A stretch of DNA of 64,000 bases from Mucilaginibacter pedocola (GTDB lineage Bacteria; Bacteroidota; Bacteroidia; Sphingobacteriales; Sphingobacteriaceae), in the NCBI RefSeq assembly GCF_002013915.1, contig NZ_MBTF01000039.1, positions 1 to 64,000 on the forward strand. Direction: 5' to 3'. Both the position numbers and the translations under genes were made by a program. Shown piece after piece: positions 40,942-50,209 of the stretch. The notes beneath the pieces were generated by a model that was not told the DNA's origin, made no database searches, and saw nothing but the letters and a program-made list of their open reading frames with translations. Numbering within the stretch: the first letter of the stretch is position 1; each line of letters begins with the position of its first letter.

Positions 40942-41850
40942 ATGAAAAAAGCAATATTTATAATAACCCTGATATTTCTTCTCGTTGTAAAAAGTTTTGC
41001 CTGCATCAATGGCGACACTTACTATTTGGGTGAAAAAGGGATCTTGTATATAGGTAGTGCCGGAGGGGTACCAAGGGGGCATCAGTTTTATGCACAAAAG
41101 GAAGACCTTAAAGAGCTTGATAGCCTTTATAAGCAAACCAAAGACATCCGTTACCTATCCGACCAGGGGCTGGTGTTGATAGCTCTGGGCGAATACAAAA
41201 AAGCCATTTCCTTTTATCAAGGCGTCGAAAAGATAGCGCCTAACCGATATTCCACCGCATCAAACATAGGTACGGCCTATGAGTTAATTGGCGATAACAA
41301 GCAAGCGTTATTCTGGATACAAAAGGCCGTAAAGTTGAACGAGCATTCGCATTACGATTCGGAATGGATACATGTAAATATCCTTAAAGCAAAACTGGGA
41401 GGAGATGAGCTAATTAACAGCAAGTTTTTGTTAGGCACCGATTTTGGAACGGATAGTATCCCCCACAGTTCTTTAAGCAAAGCAGAACTCGATTCGTTGT
41501 CGCCGGCTTTGTTTTATCAACTTAACGAGCGCGTATCTTTTGTGAAACCGAAAGATAAAATAGTTGCGCAGCTAATGTTTGATATGGGCAACCTCACCTT
41601 TATACGTGGCGGCTACAAGGTAGCATTGGGAGATTATGCTCTTGCTAAGGAATACGGCTACACAGATAAACTGATAGATCAGCGGATAAAAGCCTGTGCT
41701 TATCAAAGCACTCGTCCACCGAAGAAATATGTCCCCAACATTGTCGACGATAAACGTAACACACGCATTTACATTTATGCAGGTTTAGGCGCGGTGATAG
41801 GTATCGGGCTGGCTTTTGTAATGGTAAGAAGAAGGTTGAAGAAGGATTAA
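40942..41850 (+). CDS. TPR-containing protein with signal and C-terminal membrane anchor
   Basis: A 302-residue protein. A signal peptide or anchor covers about 1-21 (AIFIITLIFLLVVKSFAC). TPR-like helix pairs occupy about 48-135: IRYLSDQGLVLIALGEYKKA, APNRYSTASNIGTAYELIGD and KQALFWIQKAVKLNEHSH. Another pair is near 210-245 (FDMGNLTFIRGGYKVALGDY). A single transmembrane helix at the end (IYAGLGAVIGIGLAFVMV) is followed by a basic tail RRRLKKD, which would anchor it in the inner membrane with the repeats in the periplasm. No partner or enzyme domain is seen. It is monocistronic. Confidence 0.82.
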   Translation: MKKAIFIITLIFLLVVKSFACINGDTYYLGEKGILYIGSAGGVPRGHQFYAQKEDLKELDSLYKQTKDIRYLSDQGLVLIALGEYKKAISFYQGVEKIAPNRYSTASNIGTAYELIGDNKQALFWIQKAVKLNEHSHYDSEWIHVNILKAKLGGDELINSKFLLGTDFGTDSIPHSSLSKAELDSLSPALFYQLNERVSFVKPKDKIVAQLMFDMGNLTFIRGGYKVALGDYALAKEYGYTDKLIDQRIKACAYQSTRPPKKYVPNIVDDKRNTRIYIYAGLGAVIGIGLAFVMVRRRLKKD

Positions 41851-41879
41851 ACCTTATTCATAAGCGACTCCTCCCCTCG

Positions 41880-42040
41880 ATGTCGTTTCGACGAACAGCG
41901 GGCAGAGGACGTGCGGGGCGTGAGGAGAAATCCTGTTCATTATGCAAAGTCGTTATGCAAAGCGTTCCTGTCCCATCCAACAAGATTTCTCACCCTCTCC
42001 CGCTCTCGCCCACCGCTTCAGGGTTCGAAATGACATAGTT
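41880..42040. repeat. composite REP-like repeat with an intact predicted IS110 target
   Basis: ATGTCGTTTCGACGAA at the left and GGTTCGAAATGACATAG at the right, with inner GGAGAAATC/GATTTCTC arms, form nested palindromes between convergent genes. On the minus strand TGTCATTTCGAA occupies 42024-42035, matching both target guides of the bridge RNA at 60-215. Confidence 0.6.
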
Positions 42041-42048
42041 TTTTGGTG

Positions 42049-42474
42049 CTATTTCAACACCAAAACTTTCTTCCCAAAATCTATCACGGCTTTATACTTC
42101 ATCAATATATCGCTGCCTATCACGCCTAACACTTCGGGGTGGCCTAATTCGCGGTAGGCGATGTTGATGGTGGAGAGGTCTAATACGGCTACTTCTATTT
42201 CATCTATTAGCAGGTCGCCAATGTGTACATTACTGATAGCTGCCGTAGCCGATTCCATGGAGTTAGTGCCAAGCCCTGTTGATAAGCGCCCGCTTGAAAC
42301 AATGTCGGCTTCGGCATTGGCGGCAAGTAATAAATCGCGGTCGAACGCCGTGCGGGAGGCACCTGTATCGAGTACTACTTTAAAGGTTTTATCGAAGATC
42401 TGGATATCCAGCAGGGGATGAAAGCCATCGCCGTGGAGGTCTAACATTTGGAGCGGAACGGTTATTTTGGCCAT
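42049..42474 (-). CDS. retropepsin-like aspartic protease
   Basis: A 141-residue single-domain protein with the retroviral-type protease fold. The catalytic motif is VVLDTGASRTAFD near 31-43, with a second conserved part LGVIGSDILMKYKAVIDFGKKVL near 117-139 (the Gly-Ser-Asp and hydrophobic flap). Such proteins form homodimers with one Asp from each subunit. The start chosen is the ATG at 42472-42474 (MAKITVPLQML). A few more codons are open upstream, but they run into the terminator stem. No signal peptide is seen, so it is cytoplasmic. It has no cotranscribed partner. Confidence 0.85.
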   Translation of the reverse strand: MAKITVPLQMLDLHGDGFHPLLDIQIFDKTFKVVLDTGASRTAFDRDLLLAANAEADIVSSGRLSTGLGTNSMESATAAISNVHIGDLLIDEIEVAVLDLSTINIAYRELGHPEVLGVIGSDILMKYKAVIDFGKKVLVLK

Positions 42475-42489
42475 GGTGTAAAAGCGAAA

Positions 42490-42526
42490 CACGCGCCGGC
42501 CGAACTCCCACTCGACCCGGCGCGTG
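42490..42526 (-). terminator. intrinsic terminator of the tamB-tamA operon
   Basis: CACGCGCCGG (42490-42499) and CCGGCGCGTG (42517-42526) form a perfect ten-base stem. On the minus strand it is followed by TTTCGCTTTT. It ends just before the start of the retropepsin gene. Confidence 0.7.
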
Positions 42527-42560
42527 CCGCAATATAATTCAATAGATCGCTAATTCAAAT

Positions 42561-44819
42561 TTAGAACGGATAGCCGATGGCAATGTTCAGTATCGCATTG
42601 TTGAAACTCAATGGTACACTGCGGCCGCCGCTGCTATTGATGTAAGGTGTTAACAACGGAAAGCCTACATCGGTACGCAGCACCAATACCGTAGCATCGA
42701 ACCTTAAACCAAAGCCGGCATCTACCGCCATTTGTTTCAGGAAGTTGGTACCGAAAGTGCCCCCTGCCTGGTGGGGCTTGGCGTTCCAAACGTTACCGGC
42801 ATCGGCAAACAGCGCACCGTAAACAATGCTGAATAACTTAGCTCGGTACTCCAGGTTGGCCTCCAATTTTATATCGCCCGACTGATCGGCTATAAAGCCT
42901 CCGTTAAGCGCACTGGCATCTACCGAACCGGGGCCAACCGAACGCGCCCTGAAACCTCTTAAGCTATTAGGACCACCAATAAAGAATTGCTGATTGTAAG
43001 GCAATATAGTAGAGTTGCCATATGGCTGGCCTATACCGGCAAATAAACGGGCCGCGAACTTGCTGCCCAAGCCCAGTTTATGGAAGAAACGCATTTCTGT
43101 CTCTAATTTCAAATACTGGTTGAAGGTGCTACCCAAAAATTTCTTCGGGTTACCACCTAACGTGTCGGCTCCGCTTATTATACCATACAGGTTGTTCGAT
43201 AAACTTAGTTTACCACGATAGAAGATACTGTTGGTGCGGTAATCTTCGGTAGTATTATCGTAGGTATAAGCGTAGCTTGGGCCCCAGGTAAACTGGGGAT
43301 CGATAACGTGTTTAAGGGCAGGGTTACGGTTATTGGGATTATTGATGCTATCCAGATATAACTGGCTAACGTTACGCGGTTTTACATAGGTGATCTCCAA
43401 CAGGTTCAACTCATTTAACTTGTGTACGCTTCCCTTAAATGAATATCCGAATGAGCCGCTGAACGAGTTAAGCGAATACAATTTGCTTCTGACCACCGAG
43501 GTATAATTCAGGGTCAGCGTTGTTCGGGGTATGTAAGCGTTATCCGACTTAAAGTTGAACGGACTGATGATCCTCGGCCACGAAATGGATGGTTGTATAC
43601 CATATTGGTACACGTTGAAGCCCCCGTTGTTGCCCCCCACCTGCACATCGGTACTGGCAAATAGCGTAACGGTTAACAGCTCGCCAGCTTTAAAGGCGTT
43701 GCGGTTCTTCCAGTTCAGGTTTATTTGCGAACCGGTATAGCTTGCCGATGTGGTACGGCCCAGCAATTCCAATTGCAGCGATTTCTTCTTATAGGGCGTC
43801 AGGAAGTAATATACGTCCAGTTTTGGCGAATCGGGCGTTACGTCCTCAAAACGGTTCTTTACATATTGGTACGGGCCCAGGTTAATAAACCTGTTCAGCG
43901 AGTTATTATGCGTGGTACGGCTGTAAGTATCATTAGGATGCAGCAATACGGTATTAGCGAAGATGAACGGCCTAACGGTTTTGCGCGGGTCAACCAATTT
44001 ATACCAGCGGTAGCCACTCGCCTGGTCCAACTTTAGCGAAGTATCGCGCAATGAGTAGTTAGGATAAACATAAATATCGCGGATGGTATATATCTCGCGG
44101 GCACGCTCCGGGGTAGTAGGTTTGATGCTCACGGTAAGATCTACCTGGTGATCGATAATGGTACTATCTACCTTAATAATGAGTTGCTCGGGGGCGAAAA
44201 AAAAGAAACCTTCTTCTTTCAGGCGTGCATCTATACGTATACGTTCGGATTTGATGATATCCAGGTTATACTTCTCCCCTTTTTTCAGTAGGGTTTCTTT
44301 CATGGTGCCAAGCACGGCCGTATCTAAACTATTATCCTTAGCCATCGGGAACTCCACATTACGGATGGTGTACGATGGGCCGGCATTAACGGTAAACTCC
44401 GCTTTAGCAGTTTTCTTTTTGCCGATGGTATCGCCACGCACGGTCGACTGGAAATAGCTTTCGTTTTGCAGACGGTTCTGCATTATGCTGCTGTTCTTCT
44501 CCAAATCTACCTGACTGATGTATACAGGCGGTTCGCCAAACTTGCTGAAGAACTTTTGGATAAAGCCTTTACGTGCACGGGTTTTAAAATAGAACCACAG
44601 CTTTACGCGCAAACCCAAAATAGAAGAATTGGGTTGCGGGCGCACGGTAGCATTCAATTCGCTGCTGATGGCCTTAGCATCACTTTTCTTGATGGCCGAA
44701 TCAATCACTTTTACCGAGCTACCCGTGTAAAGTTTCTCGCCCTCGGGCACGTACTTGGTAGTACTGCACGCGCTGATGAATAACGATAATATGATGAGGT
44801 ATCTTAAATGCTTTATCAT
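42561..44819 (-). CDS. tamA: TamA-like BamA-family outer membrane protein, lipoprotein type
   Basis: A 752-residue Omp85-family protein. The N-terminus is a lipoprotein signal (FISAC, lipidated Cys near 18), as is common for Bacteroidota TamA homologues. POTRA-like domains occupy about 25-330, for example YTIRNVEFPM and REIYTIRDIYVYPNYS. The C-terminal barrel starts near 340 and ends with a hydrophobic strand (FNNAILNIAIGYPF) with final Phe. The conserved RGF motif of the L6 loop is in GGPNSLRGFRARSVGPG near 635. With TamB it forms the translocation and assembly module that moves proteins or phospholipids across the periplasm. Its start overlaps the tamB stop by four bases. Confidence 0.88.
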   Translation of the reverse strand: MIKHLRYLIILSLFISACSTTKYVPEGEKLYTGSSVKVIDSAIKKSDAKAISSELNATVRPQPNSSILGLRVKLWFYFKTRARKGFIQKFFSKFGEPPVYISQVDLEKNSSIMQNRLQNESYFQSTVRGDTIGKKKTAKAEFTVNAGPSYTIRNVEFPMAKDNSLDTAVLGTMKETLLKKGEKYNLDIIKSERIRIDARLKEEGFFFFAPEQLIIKVDSTIIDHQVDLTVSIKPTTPERAREIYTIRDIYVYPNYSLRDTSLKLDQASGYRWYKLVDPRKTVRPFIFANTVLLHPNDTYSRTTHNNSLNRFINLGPYQYVKNRFEDVTPDSPKLDVYYFLTPYKKKSLQLELLGRTTSASYTGSQINLNWKNRNAFKAGELLTVTLFASTDVQVGGNNGGFNVYQYGIQPSISWPRIISPFNFKSDNAYIPRTTLTLNYTSVVRSKLYSLNSFSGSFGYSFKGSVHKLNELNLLEITYVKPRNVSQLYLDSINNPNNRNPALKHVIDPQFTWGPSYAYTYDNTTEDYRTNSIFYRGKLSLSNNLYGIISGADTLGGNPKKFLGSTFNQYLKLETEMRFFHKLGLGSKFAARLFAGIGQPYGNSTILPYNQQFFIGGPNSLRGFRARSVGPGSVDASALNGGFIADQSGDIKLEANLEYRAKLFSIVYGALFADAGNVWNAKPHQAGGTFGTNFLKQMAVDAGFGLRFDATVLVLRTDVGFPLLTPYINSSGGRSVPLSFNNAILNIAIGYPF

Positions 44820-47800
44820 TGTATAGTTGTGGTCTGGGTCCTGGTTCTGTCTGCTTTATCTTTTTCCTGCGAGGCCTTCTCCTGCTCGTCTTTTATCTTT
44901 TGCTCTTCGCGGTATTTGCGGCGCATCTCTCTTTCTTCAGGGCTGCGTTTGCGGAATATCTCGCGGAAGCGGTTATAATCAACCGTGAGCGAGAAGCCCA
45001 GCCCGGTTTCTATGATCTGCCCTTGTATAACCACGTACTCATCCTTACGGTAAGCGCGCAGGGTGTAGCGGCCATCTTTACTCAGTTTGTAAGCTACAGA
45101 TACGTTACCCGCTATATTGGATGTTTTTTGGCCGGCTTGCGCCCCCTCTAAATTAAAGTTGTTGCCTACCGATACCGTTAACCTATCGCTGAGGAATCGC
45201 TTGGAGACACCGATGTTCAGGTCCGTTCGGTTCTGCGCCGTACCGGTAGAATAATCCTGCCCGGAGGTTAAACCGAAGTTGAGGTCGACACCCGAGATGA
45301 GGCCACCCGCAAGGTTGTTCAGCTGGTCGGATAACAGGCTGCTCACGCTGCTGCGTATGGCACCCTCTACCCCGGCGCTGCCGCCCTGGCTTTGCAGCGG
45401 GTTATCGCCTATAAAGTGCCCAAGTATCAATACGCCCAACACTTGCTTGTTCAACTCGTTAGGATCTTGCCGCACCTGCGAGAGGCGGGTGTTTACTGTA
45501 CTGGTTACCTCGCCCGAGACATTGTAATTACTATCGGGCAGCGTAATGTCGAATTTTATCTCGGGCTTCAACAACTCATTCCGCAGGTTAAGGTCAACAT
45601 GGAAAGGCAGCTTTTGCTTGTATTGGGTAGCGTTAGCCGCATCGGGTAGCTGATTGCTTACCAGGTCAATCGGCGGCACATTGGCCACATAAGTAGCGGT
45701 CAGGTCTATATTTGCTGTAGTGGGATCACCCGTCCAGGTGATAGTACTGCCTTGCTTGAACACGAATTTTCGGCTAACCGTAGCGTACGATAGGTTGTAC
45801 GAACCCTGGTTAACTACATAGGTACCGGTTAGGCTTATCTTGCCGCTTGGGTCTATCCCACCGCTCAGGTGCGCCTCGCCTTTTATGTACACTACGTCGC
45901 CGTTGCGCTCATCTATTACAACCGCAAAGTTGGCATTCTTATCAACGTTAACGGTAGCATTTACGTCCAAGCCCGTTAGTTCCGATTTCTTGAGCGAATC
46001 CAGCTGTTTGGCCAGCAATATCGAATCCATCTGCGGGGCGCTTTTATCTATAAATTCTACCACGCCCTTTCGGTCTTCCACGCCCGGGTCGGTAGTGGGC
46101 AACACAAATACCATATCGGTTTTCTCGTTCACGGTAAGGTTGGCATCTACCACGGGTTTGGCCATATCACCACGTATCTTCACGTTAGCATCCATAAACA
46201 GCTTGCCGTAAAACAGCTTATTATCGGCCTTGGTAGAATTGATGACGCGGAAGTTATCCATCCTGATATCCATCCCGAATTTAAAGTCGGTATAGGTTTT
46301 GGTATAGATGGCGCCTGTGATAATGGCTTTATTGTTGGTACTATCCACCAGTGTAAAATCGTTAAAGCGGATACCTTCATCATTGAAGGTAATACTCTCC
46401 TGCGGCATGGTGAAGTAAGAGTTGAGCATAGATACATTGAAGCCCACCTTATTAAAATCAATCTTACCGCGTACGGATGGCGCCGTGGTAGTCCCCGTTA
46501 TTTTAAGGTTACCGGTAATGTTACCGCTGGCATTGCGTATGCTACCGAAGCTAAAACCTTCGATGCTCTTCATGCTCAGGTTTACAATGTTCAGGTTAAG
46601 GTCGAACCGGCTTTCGGGCACCGTGTAATACATCCCCGTCAGATCAACCTGGTTGCCTTTGCCCGTAATACTCATTTGTGCGGCGTAGGCGTTGGCGGTT
46701 TGGTTGTTTACCTTCAGGGCAATATTACCCACGGTATCGCCTTTAAAGTTGAAATCGTTCACGTTGATAGCAGCTTCGAACACCGGCGCTGTTTGCAGGT
46801 TGCTCACCGTGGCATTGCCGTTAATGGTACCACCTACCAGCAACGAATCCTGCTTGGCCATTTTGGTAAGCGTTTCTATCTGGAAGTTTTTAAAATCTAC
46901 CGCAACAGGCCCGTTGTACTGGCCCGATGGCGTATTGATGCTAAGCACCTGGTTGCTATTGGTGAGGCTGAAGTTGCGCGCAAGTATCCCCTTGTTACCA
47001 AACTCAAAGGAGTTGGTGGGGTTAACGGCCCATGGGGTATAATCAAGCATCACGCCATCCTGCAAAAAGCTGAACTGGTATTCATTAGGTATCACGCTAA
47101 ATATACCGGCAACGCGGTAACGTTCTTTTTTGGCAGCATCGCGTACCTGCAGGTTTATGCCCAGCTTGTTGTTTTGTGCCGAGCCGGTAATGCTGGGGTA
47201 AAGCACATCAAGCGAGGTACCAACCTTTACTTCATCAATAGTCAAGCTATAGTTAAGCGCATTGTTGCCGGTGTTAATGGCAAGTTTACCGTTGTTTACA
47301 ATATTGGTACCATAGATCACTTTCGGCATAGAGCCGTTCACCACCAACTCGCCGGTGGTGCTGTTGAAGCGGCCGTTGAGCAGTACCGGGTCAAGCTGTT
47401 TCAGATCGGGAACGAATTTATCTACCAGCGGGGTTTTCACCAGGCGGGCATCAAAACTAAATTGCTGTGGCGAGTATTTGGTTTTTACTACCGGGGTTTT
47501 GCTCACCAAATTCATGTTGTAATATTTGTTTATTACATCGGTAACCGCCGGGGCAATTTCGGTAAGCTTGTATTTACCACCCATGTGCGCATAAAACATC
47601 GGCGTTTTCAAACGCAGGCTGCTGCTATCGGCATTGGCCATAGAAATGAGGCTAACCGTATCAAGGTTAATACGGGTACCGGCATTGTTCACCAGCAACT
47701 CGGTAGCCAGTATGTTAGCATTCAAATAATCCGGATCGGCGGTTGGCACATCAGCCACTATCTTTCCGTGGAAACGCATAACTGTTTTTACAAAGCCCAG

Positions 47801-49942
47801 TTTCTGCAGGTCAATACTATCTACCATCAGCGTAGCATTTACCGCCGGGTACTTTTTGTTCATGTTTGCCTTGGCATCCAGGCTGAAGTTGATGTTAGGG
47901 TCCACCATGCGGGCGTTGGCCACATAAGCACCATTTCGGGCGCTGCCCTTCATCACTAAGTTTTTATAGGTGTACCCCTTCACATAAGCGCTGTGTACGT
48001 TACCGTTAAATTTCAGGCTGGCGGTTTTAGGGTCGAGGCCCGCGCCTTCAATATTGGCGCTCATGGTTATCATGCCCACCATTTGTGGCTGCTTGGTAAG
48101 CGCCCCCACGTTAAGGTTATTGGCTTTTATATTGGCCGAATACGTTTCGCTGCCTTTGCGTTTGCCGCTCTTCATGGCCGCCACCAGATCTACCGCGCCA
48201 TAGCTGCTGCGCAGGTTCATTTTGGTGTTAAAGTTCTTCATGGTGCCTTTAAAGGTACCCTTCAGGTCCATATTCTCGGGGATGCTTACCGTTGGCGGGA
48301 TGGTTCCTTTTGGTGCCAACCTTACTATGTCGCGGCGGCTGGTACGGAAATCGTTTATGGTCAGGTCCAAATAAGCCTTCTCTACATCAGGTAATCCTTT
48401 GGCAGTGGCCGATGCTTTCACATAGGTATTGCCAAAACCGCTTACTTCGATATTCGGGATGCGCAGGTTAGCTACCGTACCGGTAACCCTTCCGTTCACC
48501 TTCAGCACCGTACCGGGCGACGACTTAAACGGCTCCATGCTGCTCATGGTAGGCATCAGCAATAAAATATCGCGCAGGCTAAGCTTACTGCCATCTAAAT
48601 TAGCATTGATGCTGAGTTTGCCCAGATCTTTGGTGAGCGATTCGATAGAAGGATAACCCACGATCAGTTCCTTTTGGATAACCGAATTTGGCGTTTGTAC
48701 CAGCAGGTCCTTCAGGTAAGCGCCTTTAGCGCCGTAGAAAAAGGAGGTGTGGAATTTATCCAGTTTCAATCCGCTCTTTTCAGTAAAGGTGAACTCGTTT
48801 ACCCTGCCCGAAAGGCTATCCGGCGTGTAGGCGATATTCTCTACATCAGCATTCAGGTTTTTGATGCTCATGTGCGCAAAATCCAAACCTTTCGGCAGGG
48901 CTTTTTGTGCATCATTATCAAACTTAATATTATCGTCAACCAGTTTTATTTTGCCCAGTGTGGCCGTCCAGCCTTTGGCGGTTTGTTTGGCCGATACCAG
49001 CGTATCTATTTTTTTGATGGTTTTATCAACCGCCTTGGCAACGGTTTTTGGTTTCTCGAATATTACACCCGCATCGGTATTGCTCAGTTCGATAGACTTT
49101 ACGCCCACGTGCTGGTTGCGCAGGTCTATCTTATCCATATTCACCAAAAACTTACCCAGGTTTACCGTGGCGGCCATCTCGTTGGCACGGTAATCTACCT
49201 TTACCTTATCCACGTTTATCTCGCCCAGCGTAAGGTCCATATTCAAAGGCGTAACGGCGGTATCAACGGTAGCTGCCTGCGCTATGGACGAACCGGCAGG
49301 TGTTTGGATAATTTTGGCATTCACCCCGCTCAGGTTTATTTTAGGGATAGTGAACTTCATCTTATCCAGATCGAAGTCTTTAATGCGGGTATCAAAGTGC
49401 CCCAGCAAAAACTTCACATCGTTGCCTGTGGTGGCATCTTTGTATTTTATATTTATCTTATCTAAAATGATCTTATCCAGCGAGAACTGCATGGTAGATG
49501 TAGTATCGGTAGGCTTAGGTTCTGTTTTTTGCTCGCTAACGAATGCTTTAATAATATAATCAAAGTTGAAAAGGCTATCCGGGCCGCGGCTAATGTTGGC
49601 CGTAATGCCCTCCAGGTTTATCTCGTTTATCTCTACCTTGTTCTTTAAAAGCTTCATCAGGGTGATATCCACTTTTAACTTGTCGCCGGCTATCAGGGTA
49701 TCTTTCTTCTGGTCTTCGAAATAAACGTCTTCCAGCACCAGCAGTTTGGGCAGGCCCAGGCTAATGTGCCCTATCTCTACCTTGGTATGAATTTTATTTT
49801 GCAGGAAGGTCACCGCTTTATCTTTGGCAAAATTTTGCACGGCAGGTACCTGTATAAGGATAACGATGAGCAACACCAACAAGATGACGCTTGCAATTAT
49901 CCATAATATTGTCTTGAGGGCTATACGTCCAAATCGTTCCAA
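44816..49942 (-). CDS. tamB: TamB/AsmA-like translocation and assembly protein
   Basis: A 1708-residue protein. A single N-terminal membrane helix (LWIIASVILLVLLIVILIQV, about 13-32) anchors it in the inner membrane. The rest is a very long repeated beta-strand structure (AsmA-like, then DUF490/TamB C-terminal domain), which in homologues forms a lipid-conducting groove across the periplasm. The C-terminal 400 residues carry the TamB domain, with KISLTGTYVVNQGSYNLSY near 1360 and KQVLGVLILGHFIGD near 1500. The end is charged and partly helical (KEKDKADRTR). It is the upstream member of the operon and overlaps tamA, so both are made together. Several long open frames on the opposite strand are shadows of this gene. 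Confidence 0.9.
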   Translation of the reverse strand: MERFGRIALKTILWIIASVILLVLLIVILIQVPAVQNFAKDKAVTFLQNKIHTKVEIGHISLGLPKLLVLEDVYFEDQKKDTLIAGDKLKVDITLMKLLKNKVEINEINLEGITANISRGPDSLFNFDYIIKAFVSEQKTEPKPTDTTSTMQFSLDKIILDKINIKYKDATTGNDVKFLLGHFDTRIKDFDLDKMKFTIPKINLSGVNAKIIQTPAGSSIAQAATVDTAVTPLNMDLTLGEINVDKVKVDYRANEMAATVNLGKFLVNMDKIDLRNQHVGVKSIELSNTDAGVIFEKPKTVAKAVDKTIKKIDTLVSAKQTAKGWTATLGKIKLVDDNIKFDNDAQKALPKGLDFAHMSIKNLNADVENIAYTPDSLSGRVNEFTFTEKSGLKLDKFHTSFFYGAKGAYLKDLLVQTPNSVIQKELIVGYPSIESLTKDLGKLSINANLDGSKLSLRDILLLMPTMSSMEPFKSSPGTVLKVNGRVTGTVANLRIPNIEVSGFGNTYVKASATAKGLPDVEKAYLDLTINDFRTSRRDIVRLAPKGTIPPTVSIPENMDLKGTFKGTMKNFNTKMNLRSSYGAVDLVAAMKSGKRKGSETYSANIKANNLNVGALTKQPQMVGMITMSANIEGAGLDPKTASLKFNGNVHSAYVKGYTYKNLVMKGSARNGAYVANARMVDPNINFSLDAKANMNKKYPAVNATLMVDSIDLQKLGFVKTVMRFHGKIVADVPTADPDYLNANILATELLVNNAGTRINLDTVSLISMANADSSSLRLKTPMFYAHMGGKYKLTEIAPAVTDVINKYYNMNLVSKTPVVKTKYSPQQFSFDARLVKTPLVDKFVPDLKQLDPVLLNGRFNSTTGELVVNGSMPKVIYGTNIVNNGKLAINTGNNALNYSLTIDEVKVGTSLDVLYPSITGSAQNNKLGINLQVRDAAKKERYRVAGIFSVIPNEYQFSFLQDGVMLDYTPWAVNPTNSFEFGNKGILARNFSLTNSNQVLSINTPSGQYNGPVAVDFKNFQIETLTKMAKQDSLLVGGTINGNATVSNLQTAPVFEAAINVNDFNFKGDTVGNIALKVNNQTANAYAAQMSITGKGNQVDLTGMYYTVPESRFDLNLNIVNLSMKSIEGFSFGSIRNASGNITGNLKITGTTTAPSVRGKIDFNKVGFNVSMLNSYFTMPQESITFNDEGIRFNDFTLVDSTNNKAIITGAIYTKTYTDFKFGMDIRMDNFRVINSTKADNKLFYGKLFMDANVKIRGDMAKPVVDANLTVNEKTDMVFVLPTTDPGVEDRKGVVEFIDKSAPQMDSILLAKQLDSLKKSELTGLDVNATVNVDKNANFAVVIDERNGDVVYIKGEAHLSGGIDPSGKISLTGTYVVNQGSYNLSYATVSRKFVFKQGSTITWTGDPTTANIDLTATYVANVPPIDLVSNQLPDAANATQYKQKLPFHVDLNLRNELLKPEIKFDITLPDSNYNVSGEVTSTVNTRLSQVRQDPNELNKQVLGVLILGHFIGDNPLQSQGGSAGVEGAIRSSVSSLLSDQLNNLAGGLISGVDLNFGLTSGQDYSTGTAQNRTDLNIGVSKRFLSDRLTVSVGNNFNLEGAQAGQKTSNIAGNVSVAYKLSKDGRYTLRAYRKDEYVVIQGQIIETGLGFSLTVDYNRFREIFRKRSPEEREMRRKYREEQKIKDEQEKASQEKDKADRTRTQTTTIQ

Positions 49943-50170
49943 AATCTGTAAAGGTTAGGGTTAAACTTATTGTTTACAGCCGATGTGCTGTCTCCCGGTA
50001 CCTTGCCAACACCGCTAACAGGAGAATGTTTGGCACCAAAGGCGTATTTGCTTCATAATTTAAACTTTTAACAAATTTGTAATTTGAATATTACAGTAAG
50101 CCGGGACCGGTGGCGACGATGTTAGTAATTTTTTTGACACGCAAAGGTTTTCCAGCCTTTTCATTTTAAG

Positions 50171-50178
50171 TAATTTTG
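50171..50178 (+). promoter_or_regulatory. -7 box upstream of dnaE
   Basis: TAATTTTG matches TAnnTTTG, 31 bases before the dnaE start. A hairpin of about seven pairs (50143-50149 with 50154-50160) lies before it. The rest of 49943-50170 is the spacer to tamB. Confidence 0.45.
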
Positions 50179-50209
50179 TATTCTACACGATACGGAGAGA
50201 AAGAATACC

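Noticed and set aside
46676..49465. Two long open frames (427 and 263 residues) on the plus strand opposite tamB
   Set aside because: They lie wholly inside the tamB gene, have no family motifs and show unnatural composition (many Tyr, His, Val and Gly). They are shadows of codon use on the other strand.
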